A DNA stretch of 64,000 bases, taken from positions 141,571 through 205,570 of the forward strand of contig JANYHT010000033.1 of the NCBI GenBank assembly GCA_025358925.1, written 5' to 3'. The notes beneath the pieces are model-generated. The model had not been told where the DNA came from, searched no databases, and saw only the letters and a program-made list of their open reading frames with translations. This document shows positions 1-9,315 of this stretch, one piece after another. Within the stretch, counting starts at the first letter, position 1; each line of letters begins with the position of its first letter. The translations under genes and the position numbers were made by a program. The DNA is from Gemmatimonadaceae bacterium (GTDB taxonomy: Bacteria > Gemmatimonadota > Gemmatimonadetes > Gemmatimonadales > Gemmatimonadaceae).

Positions 1-4
1 CCGT

Positions 5-1021
5 TTACGCATCGCGGTGGGGGCATGGTGCGTTGAAGCGATGGTTGCCGAGACAGAAGAGGTGACTGAACACGGACTCGCCGACATGCGAGCAATGATG
101 CATCTCGCCGATCATGGCTTGGCCCTCAGGAAGCGGGTGGAGCACGATAACGCCAGAGGTCCAGACGGCAACCAGCGCCAACGCTGCTGCGGCAATGGCA
201 CGCCGAGAGACGTGTGAGCCGACCGTCGCATCTTCGCCGGCAAGGCGGCGGATTCGACGTTCGAGGAGATCGCTGCGTTGAAATCCCACCGCTGGTTCGA
301 GCGGACCGAGATCGGCGCCGGCCATGCGCAAAATGGCGGAGGCAAGCGGAAGGGAGTAGCGCTGTGCCGCGTGATCGTCGGCGGCGATTTCCGCCTCGTC
401 AGCGAGGTCATCGACGAGGCGCCGGATGGCGGGTAGCCAGAACAGCGTGGCGGCGAGCGTTCGCAGTGCGAAGAGTCGTAGCGGATCACGACGCTCTACG
501 TGCGCGATTTCGTGCGCGAGCACGGCTTCGAGTTCGCTCACACTCAACACATCCGGTAAGGACTTGGCCACATACACGCGAGGTCGCCACCACCCTGCAG
601 TGAATGCAGGATTCGGAAGACCGTCAACCACGCGGACGCGGTGCACGGAGAACCCGAGCTGACGTATTGCTGCAACAAGTCGCACGTCTGAATGCGCAGG
701 CTCGATGTGCAACGCGCGCATCGTGGCTGCGTAGCGCCACGCCGCTCGCGCTCGTTCAACGACGGCGAAGGCAATGCCGACGAGCAGCAATCCGTGAAAC
801 ATTCCGTGCACGGGCGCCATCAGATGGTGCAAGGCGATCATGCAAAATGGACCTAAATGTTCGAGCGACGCCGGCAGCCAACGCACGGCACCAATGAGAT
901 GATGTCCAAAGACTGGACTGATGCTAAGAACCAGCAGGGTCGCTAGTGCTAACAAAACGCGCTGACGGTGTTGCGCCTCTCGCCGCGCGAGCGCGGCAGG
1001 GACTACTGAGTCAACGCGCAT
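5..1021 (-). CDS. M56 family membrane metallopeptidase (BlaR1-like sensor/protease)
   Basis: This is an integral-membrane zinc peptidase of the BlaR1/MecR1 M56 family, which cleaves or inactivates a partner BlaI-type repressor when a signal is sensed. From the start chosen here (338 residues) there are hydrophobic segments near residues 20-38 and 70-90, the zinc motif HEIAH at 170-174, and a downstream acidic stretch (ADEAEIAAD) that could supply the third ligand. A last membrane segment lies near the C-terminus. There is no C-terminal penicillin-binding sensor domain, so beta-lactam sensing is unlikely. The ATG at 1021 is preferred over the longer frame to 1105 because it lies 13 bases after the BlaI stop, giving a normal repressor-protease operon. 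What it senses is unknown; the neighbouring copper genes suggest a metal or oxidative signal (inference). Confidence 0.85.
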   Translation of the reverse strand: MRVDSVVPAALARREAQHRQRVLLALATLLVLSISPVFGHHLIGAVRWLPASLEHLGPFCMIALHHLMAPVHGMFHGLLLVGIAFAVVERARAAWRYAATMRALHIEPAHSDVRLVAAIRQLGFSVHRVRVVDGLPNPAFTAGWWRPRVYVAKSLPDVLSVSELEAVLAHEIAHVERRDPLRLFALRTLAATLFWLPAIRRLVDDLADEAEIAADDHAAQRYSLPLASAILRMAGADLGPLEPAVGFQRSDLLERRIRRLAGEDATVGSHVSRRAIAAAALALVAVWTSGVIVLHPLPEGQAMIGEMHHCSHVGESVFSHLFCLGNHRFNAPCPHRDA

Positions 1022-1034
1022 TTGTCGCACGCGA

Positions 1035-1499
1035 TCAGCCGTCCTTGCGCTCGCGCAGTTTGCGGCGAATGAGGAGCGCGAGCTCTTCAAGTTTCGCTGG
1101 GTCACGTTCGGCGAGCACGTCTACAAATGACGAAGCGACCGCATCAGGACCGAATGATAGAATGCCTTCAACGACGCGTCGCGATACGTGCGACATGAAC
1201 GCCGATTCGTCGAGCAGCGCCGAAAAGTGAAATCGATCATCCTTGCGCACGCGCTTGAGCACCCGCTTGGCCACTAATCGGTTGAGCACGGTAATCGTGG
1301 TCAATGGAGAGACTTCGTGCTCAAGCACGATGTGCTCGTGCACTTCCCGCGCTGTCGCGGGTTGTCCGAGCGCCCACACCGCGCGCAGGATACGGGCTTC
1401 GAGATCGCCGAGCACTTTCGACAGCCCTTCGGCCGAGAGCCGCACAGTGTCCTGCAACTTGGGGCGGGCTATGGTGTTGCGCTTCTGCTGATTGATCAC
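1035..1499 (-). CDS. BlaI/MecI/CopY family transcriptional repressor
   Basis: This is a 154-residue winged-helix repressor of the BlaI/MecI/CopY (Penicillinase_R) family, which binds as a dimer and is released by proteolysis or metal. The core begins around LGDLEARILRAVWALG and includes a recognition region (TAREVHEHI, TTITVLNRL) and a C-terminal dimerisation helix. The frame starts with GTG at 1499; a second GTG at 1445 just before the core is an alternative start. It lies directly upstream of the M56 peptidase, the standard pairing. It diverges from the TolC/multicopper-oxidase genes, so it probably represses both directions. It lacks the C-terminal cysteine cluster expected of copper-sensing CopY, so direct copper binding is not supported. 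Confidence 0.88.
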   Translation of the reverse strand: MINQQKRNTIARPKLQDTVRLSAEGLSKVLGDLEARILRAVWALGQPATAREVHEHIVLEHEVSPLTTITVLNRLVAKRVLKRVRKDDRFHFSALLDESAFMSHVSRRVVEGILSFGPDAVASSFVDVLAERDPAKLEELALLIRRKLRERKDG

Positions 1500-1526
1500 G
1501 GTGCGAAGGGCCAGAGAATGTTCGTT

Positions 1527-1562
1527 CTACACCGTAGGGTAGTAGGTGATTAATCCTGTGTA
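1527..1562. promoter_or_regulatory. Candidate BlaI-type operator in the divergent intergenic region
   Basis: The 135 bases between blaI and the TolC gene contain CTAC-ACC-GTAG at 1527-1537 (inverted, 3-base spacer). There is also a TACAC at 1528-1532 matched by GTGTA at 1558-1562. BlaI-family operators are TACA/TGTA dyads, so this is a plausible autoregulatory site. The match to the known consensus is only partial. Confidence 0.35.
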
Positions 1563-1591
1563 AAGCGAACGCGCGGCGGTGCGCTGTGCAG

Positions 1592-1620
1592 TTGACATGG
1601 GTTCGTCGTATCCCTTTTAT
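1592..1620 (+). promoter_or_regulatory. Candidate sigma-70-type promoter for the TolC/multicopper oxidase operon
   Basis: A perfect TTGACA at 1592-1597 is followed after 17 bases by TTTTAT at 1615-1620, a 4-of-6 match to the -10 box. Transcription would start near 1627, which favours translation from the ATG at 1635. The -10 match is weak and a housekeeping promoter consensus for this organism is not known. Confidence 0.35.
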
Positions 1621-1634
1621 TCGTCATGTATTTT

Positions 1635-2999
1635 ATGCACCGTCAAAAGCGCGCGACTGTTGTGCTCGCGGCCATACTCGCTTCGTCCGTGTTCTTCGGG
1701 GCCTGTGTGCCTTCCGCGTCACGACAGGGGCTCACGCCTGTTGCCACGCTGCTCACCGAACGTGGGGCAGCGGCATCATCGCTCCTGCTCGCCGATTCTG
1801 TGCTCGGACCTCACGCGATCCCTGCAGGTCCGCTGGTATTAGACACGGCAGTGCGGATTGCTTTGTTGCGCAGTCCGCACGTGCGCGTGGTGCTGGCGGA
1901 CGTTGGTCTTGCGGCGGCCGATCTTTGGCAGGCCAGTCGAATTCCCAATCCTGTCGTCGATCTACTCCGTGGATTTCAAAGCGGTGGCGGCGTTGGCATC
2001 ACCAATGTTGGAATTGGTTTTTCCATCGTCGCCGCATTGCAGACACCGATGCGACGTCGTATCGCGCAAACTGAACTTCATAGTGCCGAACAACGCGTGG
2101 CCAACGCGGTTTACGACGCCATGATTGATGTGCAGCGCGCGTATGTGGACGTGCAGTACGCACAACAAAATTTGGAACTACAGCAATCGGTGGCCGTCGG
2201 CACCGCAGCATCGACCACAGTAGCGCAAGCGCTTCGTGCCGCAGGCAATGTGTCGGAACTGGCGCTGGCAAGCGAAGAGGCGGTATCGACGCAGAGTGTG
2301 GCTGACGTGTCAGCGGCCGAGTCGGCACTGTTGATCGCGCGCGCAGAACTTGGTCGGCGTCTTGGCGCTGGCGTCGGCGATACGCTGTGGACAATTGGGG
2401 AGCGACTTGCTGATCCGACGCTAGATCGTTTGGTGATCGCGCGCATCGATTCGCTGACAATTGCGCGTCGTCTTGACGTGGCAGCAGCGCGCGACCGTGC
2501 GCAGTCGGCCGCAGCGGCGCTCGGACTGAGTGCTCGGTTTCGTTTTTTGCAAGACGGCACGCTGGGCGCGTTTTGGGAGCGTGATCCAGACGGACGTTTT
2601 GTCGGGCCATCGGCGTCGATTCCGTTGCCGTTGTTTAACGGCGGCGGAGCGGGCGTTGCCAAAGCCCGTGCATCGCTGCAACAACGGACGGCAGAATACG
2701 ATGCGCTCGTGGTCGATGCGCACGCTGAGGTGCGCGCCGCGATTGCACGCGTCGACGGTGCGCGACGCCGCGCGGTGCAGATTCGTACGGCTGTGTTGCC
2801 AACACGGCGCCGTGTGCTGCAAGAGTCGCAGTTGCAAGTGAACGCGATGGCGTTGCCGGTCTTCGCGCTGTTGCAAGCGAAGCAAGCGGAGATCGAAGCT
2901 GGTCGCATGTATCTCGACGCGCTGCGCGACTATTGGGTTGCGCGCGCAGAGCTCGAACGCGCATCGGGTGGTTCGCTGCCCGCAGGGAGAGCGCCGTGA
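1635..2999 (+). CDS. TolC-family outer-membrane efflux lipoprotein
   Basis: This is an outer-membrane factor of the TolC/CusC family that forms the exit duct for a tripartite or metal efflux pump. The N-terminus has a positively charged start, a hydrophobic stretch and a lipobox (FFGAC, cysteine at residue 24), so it is a lipoprotein as CusC is. Two long helical repeats rich in alanine and glutamine follow, as in the family. The usual length of about 450 residues is met. An in-frame ATG at 1626 is an alternative start. Its stop overlaps the GTG start of the multicopper oxidase, so the two are co-transcribed. No RND pump or adaptor gene is beside it; it may serve the CusAB pair near 21000 or work with the oxidase (inference). 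Confidence 0.87.
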   Translation: MHRQKRATVVLAAILASSVFFGACVPSASRQGLTPVATLLTERGAAASSLLLADSVLGPHAIPAGPLVLDTAVRIALLRSPHVRVVLADVGLAAADLWQASRIPNPVVDLLRGFQSGGGVGITNVGIGFSIVAALQTPMRRRIAQTELHSAEQRVANAVYDAMIDVQRAYVDVQYAQQNLELQQSVAVGTAASTTVAQALRAAGNVSELALASEEAVSTQSVADVSAAESALLIARAELGRRLGAGVGDTLWTIGERLADPTLDRLVIARIDSLTIARRLDVAAARDRAQSAAAALGLSARFRFLQDGTLGAFWERDPDGRFVGPSASIPLPLFNGGGAGVAKARASLQQRTAEYDALVVDAHAEVRAAIARVDGARRRAVQIRTAVLPTRRRVLQESQLQVNAMALPVFALLQAKQAEIEAGRMYLDALRDYWVARAELERASGGSLPAGRAP

Positions 3000-4417
3000 A
3001 CGACGAAGAAAGAACGATGTCGCGTCGCGAGATGATGCGGCAGAGTGCCGCGACGATTGCGGGTGGCGCCGTCGCGCTCGGCGCTGCTCCAGTGTTTGCA
3101 CAAGATCATTCGCAAATGTCGGGCATGCAGATGAAGGCGATGCCGAAGGTGCAGCCAACCAATCCGGCGCGCGGCAAAGTGCGGCTGGGGAAAGCCGCGA
3201 GTCCGGGTATGCCTGGACACGATTACACGCCGGTGATCGTGCCAAACGGTCGCACCCTGCCGTTTCGCGTGGTGAACGGTGTGAAGGTGTTTCATCTCGT
3301 CGCGGAAGTCGTCAAGCACGAATTTGCACCGGGCCTGGTGTCGGAGTGCTGGGGCTACAATGGCGACACGCCCGGTCCAGTGATTGAAGCCGTCCAAGGC
3401 GAGCGCGTGCGCATTTACGTGACGAATCATTTGCCGGAGCCCACGACGGTGCACTGGCATGGCATCATCTTGCCTTCCGGCATGGACGGTGTGTCGGGAC
3501 TGAGCCAAGCACCGATTCCGGTGAACGCCACGTTCAAGTACGAATTTGTCTTGCCGGATCACGGCACGTTCATGTACCACACGCATCACGATGAGATGGT
3601 ACAGCAGGGACTCGGATTGATGGGCATGTTCGTTGTGCATCCCCGCGATCCCGTAAGGCGTCCGCAGCGCGACTTCGTGCTGTTGTCTGCCGAATGGTTG
3701 GTGCGCATCGGATCATCGCGTCCCGATCCGAACGAGATGGTGGACTTCAACGTTTTTACATTCAACGGCAAGGCGTATCCTGCGACGGAGCCGCTACAAA
3801 TGCAGTTGGGTGAGCGCGTGCGCATTCGTTTCGGCAATCTCAGCGCGATGAGTCATCATCCAATTCATGTTCACGGATTGCGGTGGCGCGTCGTGGCGAC
3901 GGACGGCGGCGACATTGCGGAAGCTGGCCAATGGCCGGAGTCGACTGTGCTCGTGCCTGTTGGCACAACGCGTACGGTTGAATTTATGGCGGACAATCCG
4001 GGCGACTGGGCCGTGCACTGTCACATGACGCATCACGTGATGAATCAGATGGGGCACAACGGAACGAACCTGATTGGCGTGGACGCGGAGAAAGTCGATG
4101 CGGCCGTCGGCACGTTGCTGCCGAGTTACATGACGATGGGCAGTGCAGGCATGAGCGGGATGAGCAGCATGGGCATGCCGTCGCCGAAAGGGTCGATCTC
4201 GATGTTGGGTGGTGCAGGTCCGCACGGCGCGATTGATATGGGCGGCATGTTTACCGTGCTCAAGGTTCGAGAGCACTTGCCGAAGGGCGGCGATCCTGAG
4301 TGGTATGTCAATCCGCCGGGCACGGTGGCTGATGAAGCCACGGCTGATGAACTCAAGCGTGATGGCGTGGTGGTTGGCGCGGCGGTGACGACGCCGATGC
4401 ACAAGCATTCGCCGTAG
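2996..4417 (+). CDS. Tat-exported multicopper oxidase (CopA/CueO-like)
   Basis: This is a periplasmic multicopper oxidase, expected to oxidise Cu(I) or other substrates and reduce oxygen to water. Counting from the GTG at 2996 (473 residues), the start has a twin-arginine motif (SRREMM), then a Met/His stretch. Copper ligand motifs follow: HWHG at 153-156, HTHH at 195-198, HPIHVHG at 288-294 and HCHMTHH from 341, which contains the type 1 copper cysteine. The C-terminal part has a Met-Gly-Ser-rich loop (SGMSSMGM), common in copper-handling oxidases. The GTG is chosen because it overlaps the previous stop as GTGA and has AGGGAGA just upstream; an ATG at 3017 also keeps the Tat signal. It lies in an operon with the TolC lipoprotein, supporting a role in copper tolerance. 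Confidence 0.9.
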   Translation: MNDEERTMSRREMMRQSAATIAGGAVALGAAPVFAQDHSQMSGMQMKAMPKVQPTNPARGKVRLGKAASPGMPGHDYTPVIVPNGRTLPFRVVNGVKVFHLVAEVVKHEFAPGLVSECWGYNGDTPGPVIEAVQGERVRIYVTNHLPEPTTVHWHGIILPSGMDGVSGLSQAPIPVNATFKYEFVLPDHGTFMYHTHHDEMVQQGLGLMGMFVVHPRDPVRRPQRDFVLLSAEWLVRIGSSRPDPNEMVDFNVFTFNGKAYPATEPLQMQLGERVRIRFGNLSAMSHHPIHVHGLRWRVVATDGGDIAEAGQWPESTVLVPVGTTRTVEFMADNPGDWAVHCHMTHHVMNQMGHNGTNLIGVDAEKVDAAVGTLLPSYMTMGSAGMSGMSSMGMPSPKGSISMLGGAGPHGAIDMGGMFTVLKVREHLPKGGDPEWYVNPPGTVADEATADELKRDGVVVGAAVTTPMHKHSP

Positions 4418-4459
4418 TCCCGGCAGTCAAACGTTCTCCTCCGTTCATCCTATTTCGAC

Positions 4460-4942
4460 ATGCCTTCAGTAACGACAGCGAAACGATGTAGCACGGTATT
4501 CACGCGTGTGTTTGGCGCGGTTTGTTTTGCCGTCCCGATGGCGATGCACGCACAAAGTGCGCGCGGGGATTCGCTCGCGGTTGTCGACGTCGTTTCACAA
4601 TTTCATATCGCGCTTGCTGCCGGTGATTCGACGCGGGCCGTTGCGCTTTTGTCGAATGACGTGATTGTGCTCGAGTCGGGTGCGTCGCAGACGTATGCGG
4701 AGTACTTAGGCCATCACCTCGGCGCAGACATGGCCGCAGCGAAGAACGCCCGCGTGGAACGAACGGTGACACGAGTAATGGTGATCGGCACGGCTGCCTA
4801 TCTTGTGGCGCGCACAATGTCGAAAGGCACGACCACGAATGCGCCGGGATCAGAATCGGCGGAGATGATGGTGCTGTCGAAAATGCCAAGCGGATGGCGC
4901 ATCCGCGCCATTCATTGGTCATCGAAACGGCGTCGCGCATAG
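4460..4942 (+). CDS. Exported SnoaL/DUF4440-like protein
   Basis: This is a 160-residue protein with a signal peptide ending near AMHAQS, followed by a fold typical of the SnoaL/NTF2-like superfamily (DUF4440): VVDVVSQFHIALAAGD, an aspartate-valine strand, and a C-terminal GWRIRAIHWSS strand. Members are small cone-shaped proteins that bind ligands or act as simple enzymes; the specific function cannot be read from sequence. It follows the multicopper oxidase by 42 bases in the same direction and is probably in the same operon. A role as an accessory periplasmic protein in metal or oxidative stress is only inferred from that position. Confidence 0.7.
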   Translation: MPSVTTAKRCSTVFTRVFGAVCFAVPMAMHAQSARGDSLAVVDVVSQFHIALAAGDSTRAVALLSNDVIVLESGASQTYAEYLGHHLGADMAAAKNARVERTVTRVMVIGTAAYLVARTMSKGTTTNAPGSESAEMMVLSKMPSGWRIRAIHWSSKRRRA

Positions 4943-5001
4943 TTCGTGCAGTAACGTCGCGATGATCGTTGGTCGCGGTGCCCCCTTCTTCGCGAGCGAG
5001 A

Positions 5002-6192
5002 ATGTCCGAGACGCCGTGCATCCTCGCGCTCAATGCTGGTTCGTCGAGTCTGAAGTTTGCGGTGTTCGAAATGAATACCGCGCTTGGGCGCGTGTTGTCT
5101 GGGTCGGTTGATCGCATTGGGTCGACCGCGTCCACATTCGTCTCGCGCACTCGAACGGGGCAGCCGACGGAGCAAGCGGTCGCATCGGCACCGAATCACG
5201 AGGCCGCGCTGCAGTTTGTGCTCGAGCAACTTGGTGCAACATCGGCCGTTATTGGAGCAATTGGTCACCGCGTTGTTCACGGCGGACCGACGTATACGAT
5301 CTCGCAAAAAGTGGATAGTGCAATGATTTTGGAGCTGCGGCGTATCGGTGCCTTCGATCCTGCCCATCTCTCGTCCGAACTTGCCTTGATGGACGTCGTC
5401 TCCAAGAAATTTCCGTTGATACCGCAGTTTGCGTGCTTCGATACTGCGTTCCACAGCACGCTGCCGCGTGTCGCGCGCATCTTAGCGATTCCACGTCGTT
5501 ATGAAGCGAAAGGTGCGCGGCGTTACGGTTTTCATGGCATCTCGTACCAGTACATGATGCACGAGCTTGCACGTATCGATGCTCAGCGTGTAAACGGTCG
5601 TGTGATCCTCGCACACTTGGGGAATGGTGCAAGTATGGCCGCCGTGCACCATACGCAGAGCGTGGATACGACCATGGCATTAACGCCCGCCGCGGGGCTC
5701 GTGATGAGCACGCGCTCGGGCGATGTCGATCCGGGACTGAGTGGATTTCTGGCGCGTAGCGAGGGAATGACTCCTGAAGCGTTCGATCACATGGTTAACA
5801 GCGAGTCGGGACTGCTTGGCATTTCGGAAACCAGCGCGGATATGCGTGACTTGCTGGCGTTGGAGGATGAGGATATTCGCGCGGCGGAGGCGGTAGCACT
5901 GTTTTGCTATCAGGCAAAGAAGTGTGTCGGCGCATATGCGGTCGCGCTCGGCGGACTTGAGACGATTGTCTTTGCCGGGGGCATCGGAGAAAATGCGCCG
6001 CCAGTGCGTGCACGTATTTGCGAAGGCTTGCAGTTTTTGGGTGTTGAGATTGATGCGTTGCGAAACGCAGCGAACGCCACCGTGATCTCGTCGAACGAAA
6101 GCCGAGTGATGGTCCGCATTATGCACACCGATGAGGAGATGATGATTGCCAGATCTGTACAACGCGAGTGTGCTACTGGGCGCGACGCATGA
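5002..6192 (+). CDS. ackA: Acetate kinase
   Basis: This cytoplasmic kinase interconverts acetyl phosphate plus ADP with acetate plus ATP. The 396-residue product has all the family signatures: NAGSSSLKF at the N-terminus, [36 protein letters not shown] and [12 protein letters not shown]. Length is normal (about 400). The ATG at 5002 is chosen over an upstream frame start at 4969 because the conserved sequence begins immediately after it. Its stop overlaps the phosphoketolase start as ATGA, so the pair makes a pathway: phosphoketolase produces acetyl phosphate and acetate kinase recovers ATP from it. No phosphotransacetylase is nearby. Its placement among copper-resistance genes is unusual for central metabolism. 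Confidence 0.96.
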   Translation: MSETPCILALNAGSSSLKFAVFEMNTALGRVLSGSVDRIGSTASTFVSRTRTGQPTEQAVASAPNHEAALQFVLEQLGATSAVIGAIGHRVVHGGPTYTISQKVDSAMILELRRIGAFDPAHLSSELALMDVVSKKFPLIPQFACFDTAFHSTLPRVARILAIPRRYEAKGARRYGFHGISYQYMMHELARIDAQRVNGRVILAHLGNGASMAAVHHTQSVDTTMALTPAAGLVMSTRSGDVDPGLSGFLARSEGMTPEAFDHMVNSESGLLGISETSADMRDLLALEDEDIRAAEAVALFCYQAKKCVGAYAVALGGLETIVFAGGIGENAPPVRARICEGLQFLGVEIDALRNAANATVISSNESRVMVRIMHTDEEMMIARSVQRECATGRDA

Positions 6193-8552
6193 CGACGTTG
6201 TCGCCGATGCTGGCGCGCAACATGGACGCTTATTGGCGCGCCGCAAACTATCTCTCTGTTGGGCAGATATATCTGCTCGACAACCCGTTGCTGACGACAC
6301 CGCTTACGCTGGCGCACATCAAACCGCGGTTGCTGGGTCATTGGGGGACAACGCCCGGACTCAACTTTATTTATGTGCATTTGAATCGCGTGATCAAAGA
6401 ACGCGAGTTGCACATGATGTATATCGCGGGACCTGGTCACGGCGGACCGGGCATGGTGGCGAACGCGTACCTTGAGCGCACGTACTCGGAGGTGTATCCG
6501 CACATCTCACAGGATGCGATTGGCATGGCGCGCCTGTTCAAACAATTTTCATTTCCCGGTGGAATTCCCAGTCACGTTGCACCACAAACGCCCGGCTCGA
6601 TTCACGAGGGTGGCGAATTGGGCTATTCGTTGTCGCACGCGTACGGCGCAGCGTTCGACAATCCCAATTTGATTGTCGCGTGTGTGGTGGGTGACGGCGA
6701 AGCCGAAACTGGGCCGCTCGCGACCAGTTGGCACTCCAACAAATTTTTAAATCCCGTCCATGACGGTGCGGTGCTGCCAATTTTGCATTTGAACGGATAC
6801 AAGATTGCCGGGCCGACTGTATTAGCGCGCATTCCGCGCGAGGAATTGGCGGCGCTGTTTCGAGGGTACGGTTACGTGCCCTATTTCGTCGAAGGTGCTG
6901 ACCCGATGCAAGTGCACGAGTCCATGGCCGCGGCGCTTGATACCGTGGTCATCGAGATCGGTCGTATTCAACACGATGCACGCGCCAACGGATTTTCGAA
7001 GCGAGCGCTTTGGCCGATGATCATTCTGCGTACGCCGAAGGGTTGGACGGGACCAAAACATGTGGACGGATTGCAAACTGAGGGCTCGTTTCGCTCGCAT
7101 CAGGTTCCGGTCACCGAGATGACGCAACCGGGTCACCTCGACATATTGGACTCGTGGCTGCGGAGCTACCGGCCACAGGAGCTGTTTGACGCAACGGGTC
7201 GGCTTATGCCCGAACTCGCAGCGCTGTCGCCGGTGGGCACAAATCGTATGAGCGCGAATCCGCATGCGAACGGCGGATTGTTGCTACGCGATCTGCAGAT
7301 GCCCAACTTTCAAGATTATGCAGTGCGTGTGCTGCAACCCGGTGCCGTAGATGCCGAAGCGACGCGCGTACAAGGAGAGTTTATACGCGATGTCATCGCT
7401 CGGAACCCGGACAACTTTCGCGTATTCAGTCCTGACGAAACGAACTCGAATCGGTGGAATGCGGTGTTCGAGGTCACTGATCGATGCTCCACTGCGGAGA
7501 TCAGGCCCACGGATGATCACGTGGCGCCTGATGGCCGGGTGATGGAGATGTTGAGCGAACATCAATGCGAGGGCTGGCTAGAAGGCTATTTGCTTACCGG
7601 TCGACACGGTTTCTTTTCCTGCTACGAAGCGTTCATTCATATTGTTGATTCGATGTTTAACCAGCACGCGAAATGGTTGAAGGTGGCGAACGAGATTCCG
7701 TGGCGTCGTCCGATAGCGTCGCTCAACTATTTACTCACGTCGCACGTGTGGCGTCAGGATCACAATGGATTCAGCCATCAGGATCCGGGTTTTATCGATC
7801 ATGTTGTGAACAAAAAGGCGGAGGTGATTCGTGTGTATTTGCCTCCAGATGCGAACACACTGTTGTCGGTAACAGATCACTGTCTCCGCAGTCGCAACTA
7901 TGTGAACGTGATTGTGGCAGGCAAACAACCGTCGTCGCAGTGGCTCTGCATGGAAGACGCGGTAACGCACTGTGCGGATGGTCTCGGTGTGTGGACTTGG
8001 GCCAGCAACGACAACGACGGTGAGCCTGATGTCGTCATGGCGTGCTGCGGGGATGTGCCGACGCTTGAGACGCTCGCCGCCGTGGAATTCCTACTTGCAC
8101 ATATTCCCGACTTGAAAATTCGTGTAGTGAATGTCGTGGATTTGATGAAGCTTCAACCGAGCAGCGAGCATCCGCATGGCTTAAGCGATTTGCAATTCGA
8201 CGCGCTCTTCACCGTGGACAAGCCAATCATCTTTGCGTATCACGGATACCCGTTGCTCATCCACAGACTGACGTATCGGCGGACGAATCACCCGAACCTG
8301 CATGTGCGCGGATTTAAAGAGGAAGGTACGACAACCACTCCGTTCGACATGGTGGTGTTAAATGACATGGACCGATTCCATCTGGCCGAGGCCGTGATTG
8401 AACGTCTGCCTGACCTTGCGACGCGTGCCGGTCCAGCTCTCGCCGCCATTCATGCTGCACTCGCCAGACATAAACAATTCATTGCTGAGCACGGCGAAGA
8501 TATGCCGGAAATTCGGAACTGGCGGTGGGCGCGGAATCCAGCAACGCATTGA
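6189..8552 (+). CDS. xfp: Phosphoketolase (xylulose-5-/fructose-6-phosphate)
   Basis: This thiamine-diphosphate enzyme splits xylulose 5-phosphate (and often fructose 6-phosphate) with phosphate into acetyl phosphate and a shorter sugar phosphate. The 787-residue length is typical. Visible features are GPGHGGPG near residue 80, the ThDP-binding stretch [19 protein letters not shown] near 175-195, a central transketolase-like domain with SHQDPGF, and a C-terminal phosphoketolase domain ([18 protein letters not shown]). The ATG at 6189 overlaps the acetate kinase stop by four bases, which decides the start. Together with AckA it forms an ATP-yielding bypass of lower glycolysis that needs no oxidation step. 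It could supply ATP when respiration is impaired by metals (inference). Confidence 0.96.
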   Translation: MTTLSPMLARNMDAYWRAANYLSVGQIYLLDNPLLTTPLTLAHIKPRLLGHWGTTPGLNFIYVHLNRVIKERELHMMYIAGPGHGGPGMVANAYLERTYSEVYPHISQDAIGMARLFKQFSFPGGIPSHVAPQTPGSIHEGGELGYSLSHAYGAAFDNPNLIVACVVGDGEAETGPLATSWHSNKFLNPVHDGAVLPILHLNGYKIAGPTVLARIPREELAALFRGYGYVPYFVEGADPMQVHESMAAALDTVVIEIGRIQHDARANGFSKRALWPMIILRTPKGWTGPKHVDGLQTEGSFRSHQVPVTEMTQPGHLDILDSWLRSYRPQELFDATGRLMPELAALSPVGTNRMSANPHANGGLLLRDLQMPNFQDYAVRVLQPGAVDAEATRVQGEFIRDVIARNPDNFRVFSPDETNSNRWNAVFEVTDRCSTAEIRPTDDHVAPDGRVMEMLSEHQCEGWLEGYLLTGRHGFFSCYEAFIHIVDSMFNQHAKWLKVANEIPWRRPIASLNYLLTSHVWRQDHNGFSHQDPGFIDHVVNKKAEVIRVYLPPDANTLLSVTDHCLRSRNYVNVIVAGKQPSSQWLCMEDAVTHCADGLGVWTWASNDNDGEPDVVMACCGDVPTLETLAAVEFLLAHIPDLKIRVVNVVDLMKLQPSSEHPHGLSDLQFDALFTVDKPIIFAYHGYPLLIHRLTYRRTNHPNLHVRGFKEEGTTTTPFDMVVLNDMDRFHLAEAVIERLPDLATRAGPALAAIHAALARHKQFIAEHGEDMPEIRNWRWARNPATH

Positions 8553-8554
8553 AC

Positions 8555-8583
8555 TTTACGCGACATAAAATGTGCGCTATATT
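8555..8583 (+). promoter_or_regulatory. Candidate promoter for the response regulator
   Basis: TTTACG at 8555-8560 (4 of 6 to the -35 box) is separated by 17 bases from TATATT at 8578-8583 (5 of 6 to the -10 box), in a locally AT-rich gap. If used, transcription starts near 8590, so translation would begin at the ATG at 8619 or 8673 and not at 8586. Confidence 0.4.
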
Positions 8584-8672
8584 TATTGTATGCTACATTC
8601 GCAAGTAACTCAACAGTGATGCAGACTCTGCCGTTCCGTCGCCTCTGGCGCCCACGGCCGAGCATACGCGTA

Positions 8673-9305
8673 ATGGCCACTGCTCCGACGGTGTTTGTCG
8701 TCGAGAGCGATTCGTGCGAACGGGAAGCGTTTCAACGTTTTCTGGAAGGGGACGGCTTGATCGTGGAGAGCTATGCCTGCGCACAAGATTTTTTGAACGC
8801 GTTTCGGCCAAATCGTGAAGCGTGTTTGTTGACGGATGCCGATTTGCCCGGCATGCAGGGCGTTGAGCTCATGCAGCATCTGCGTCGTACTGGACACGCC
8901 GTACCCACGATCATTGTGACTGGATTTAACAATGTGCCATTGGCTGTGGTCGCAATGAAGGCTGGCGCCTCCGACGTTATCGTAAAGCCGATCGGCAGAA
9001 ACGAACTTCTCGCAACTATCACGCGTGCACTGGCGGAGTCGCATGACGTCAGTACTCGCGTTGCGGGGCAGAAGGTGGCGAGCGAGCACATTGCCTGCCT
9101 AACTCCACGACAGCACGAGATCATGGTGCTTGTCCTCGCCGGTCAGCCAAGTAAGTGCATCGCGGCAAGTCTGCATATTAGCCAACGCACGGTTGAGAAT
9201 CATCGAGCATCGATCATGAAGAAAACCGGCGCGCTGTCACTGCCAGCGCTCGCGAGGATGGCGTTTGCAGCAGACAGCAGCGCGAGACTTTCCGCAATTC
9301 GTTGA
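8673..9305 (+). CDS. FixJ/NarL-type response regulator
   Basis: This is a two-component response regulator with an N-terminal receiver domain and a C-terminal LuxR-type DNA-binding domain. From the ATG at 8673 it has 210 residues, normal for FixJ. The phosphorylation aspartate is probably D55 in CLLTDADLPGM. The conserved switch threonine lies in IIVTGF and the lysine in IVKPIG. The HTH region follows LTPRQHEIMVLVLAG with SQRTVENHRASIMKK. Longer starts exist at 8586 and 8619 but add sequence not seen in the family. No histidine kinase is adjacent, so it is an orphan here. Its position between the phosphoketolase operon and the copper ATPase makes it a candidate regulator of either (inference). 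Confidence 0.87.
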   Translation: MATAPTVFVVESDSCEREAFQRFLEGDGLIVESYACAQDFLNAFRPNREACLLTDADLPGMQGVELMQHLRRTGHAVPTIIVTGFNNVPLAVVAMKAGASDVIVKPIGRNELLATITRALAESHDVSTRVAGQKVASEHIACLTPRQHEIMVLVLAGQPSKCIAASLHISQRTVENHRASIMKKTGALSLPALARMAFAADSSARLSAIR

Positions 9306-9315
9306 GAAGCATTTT

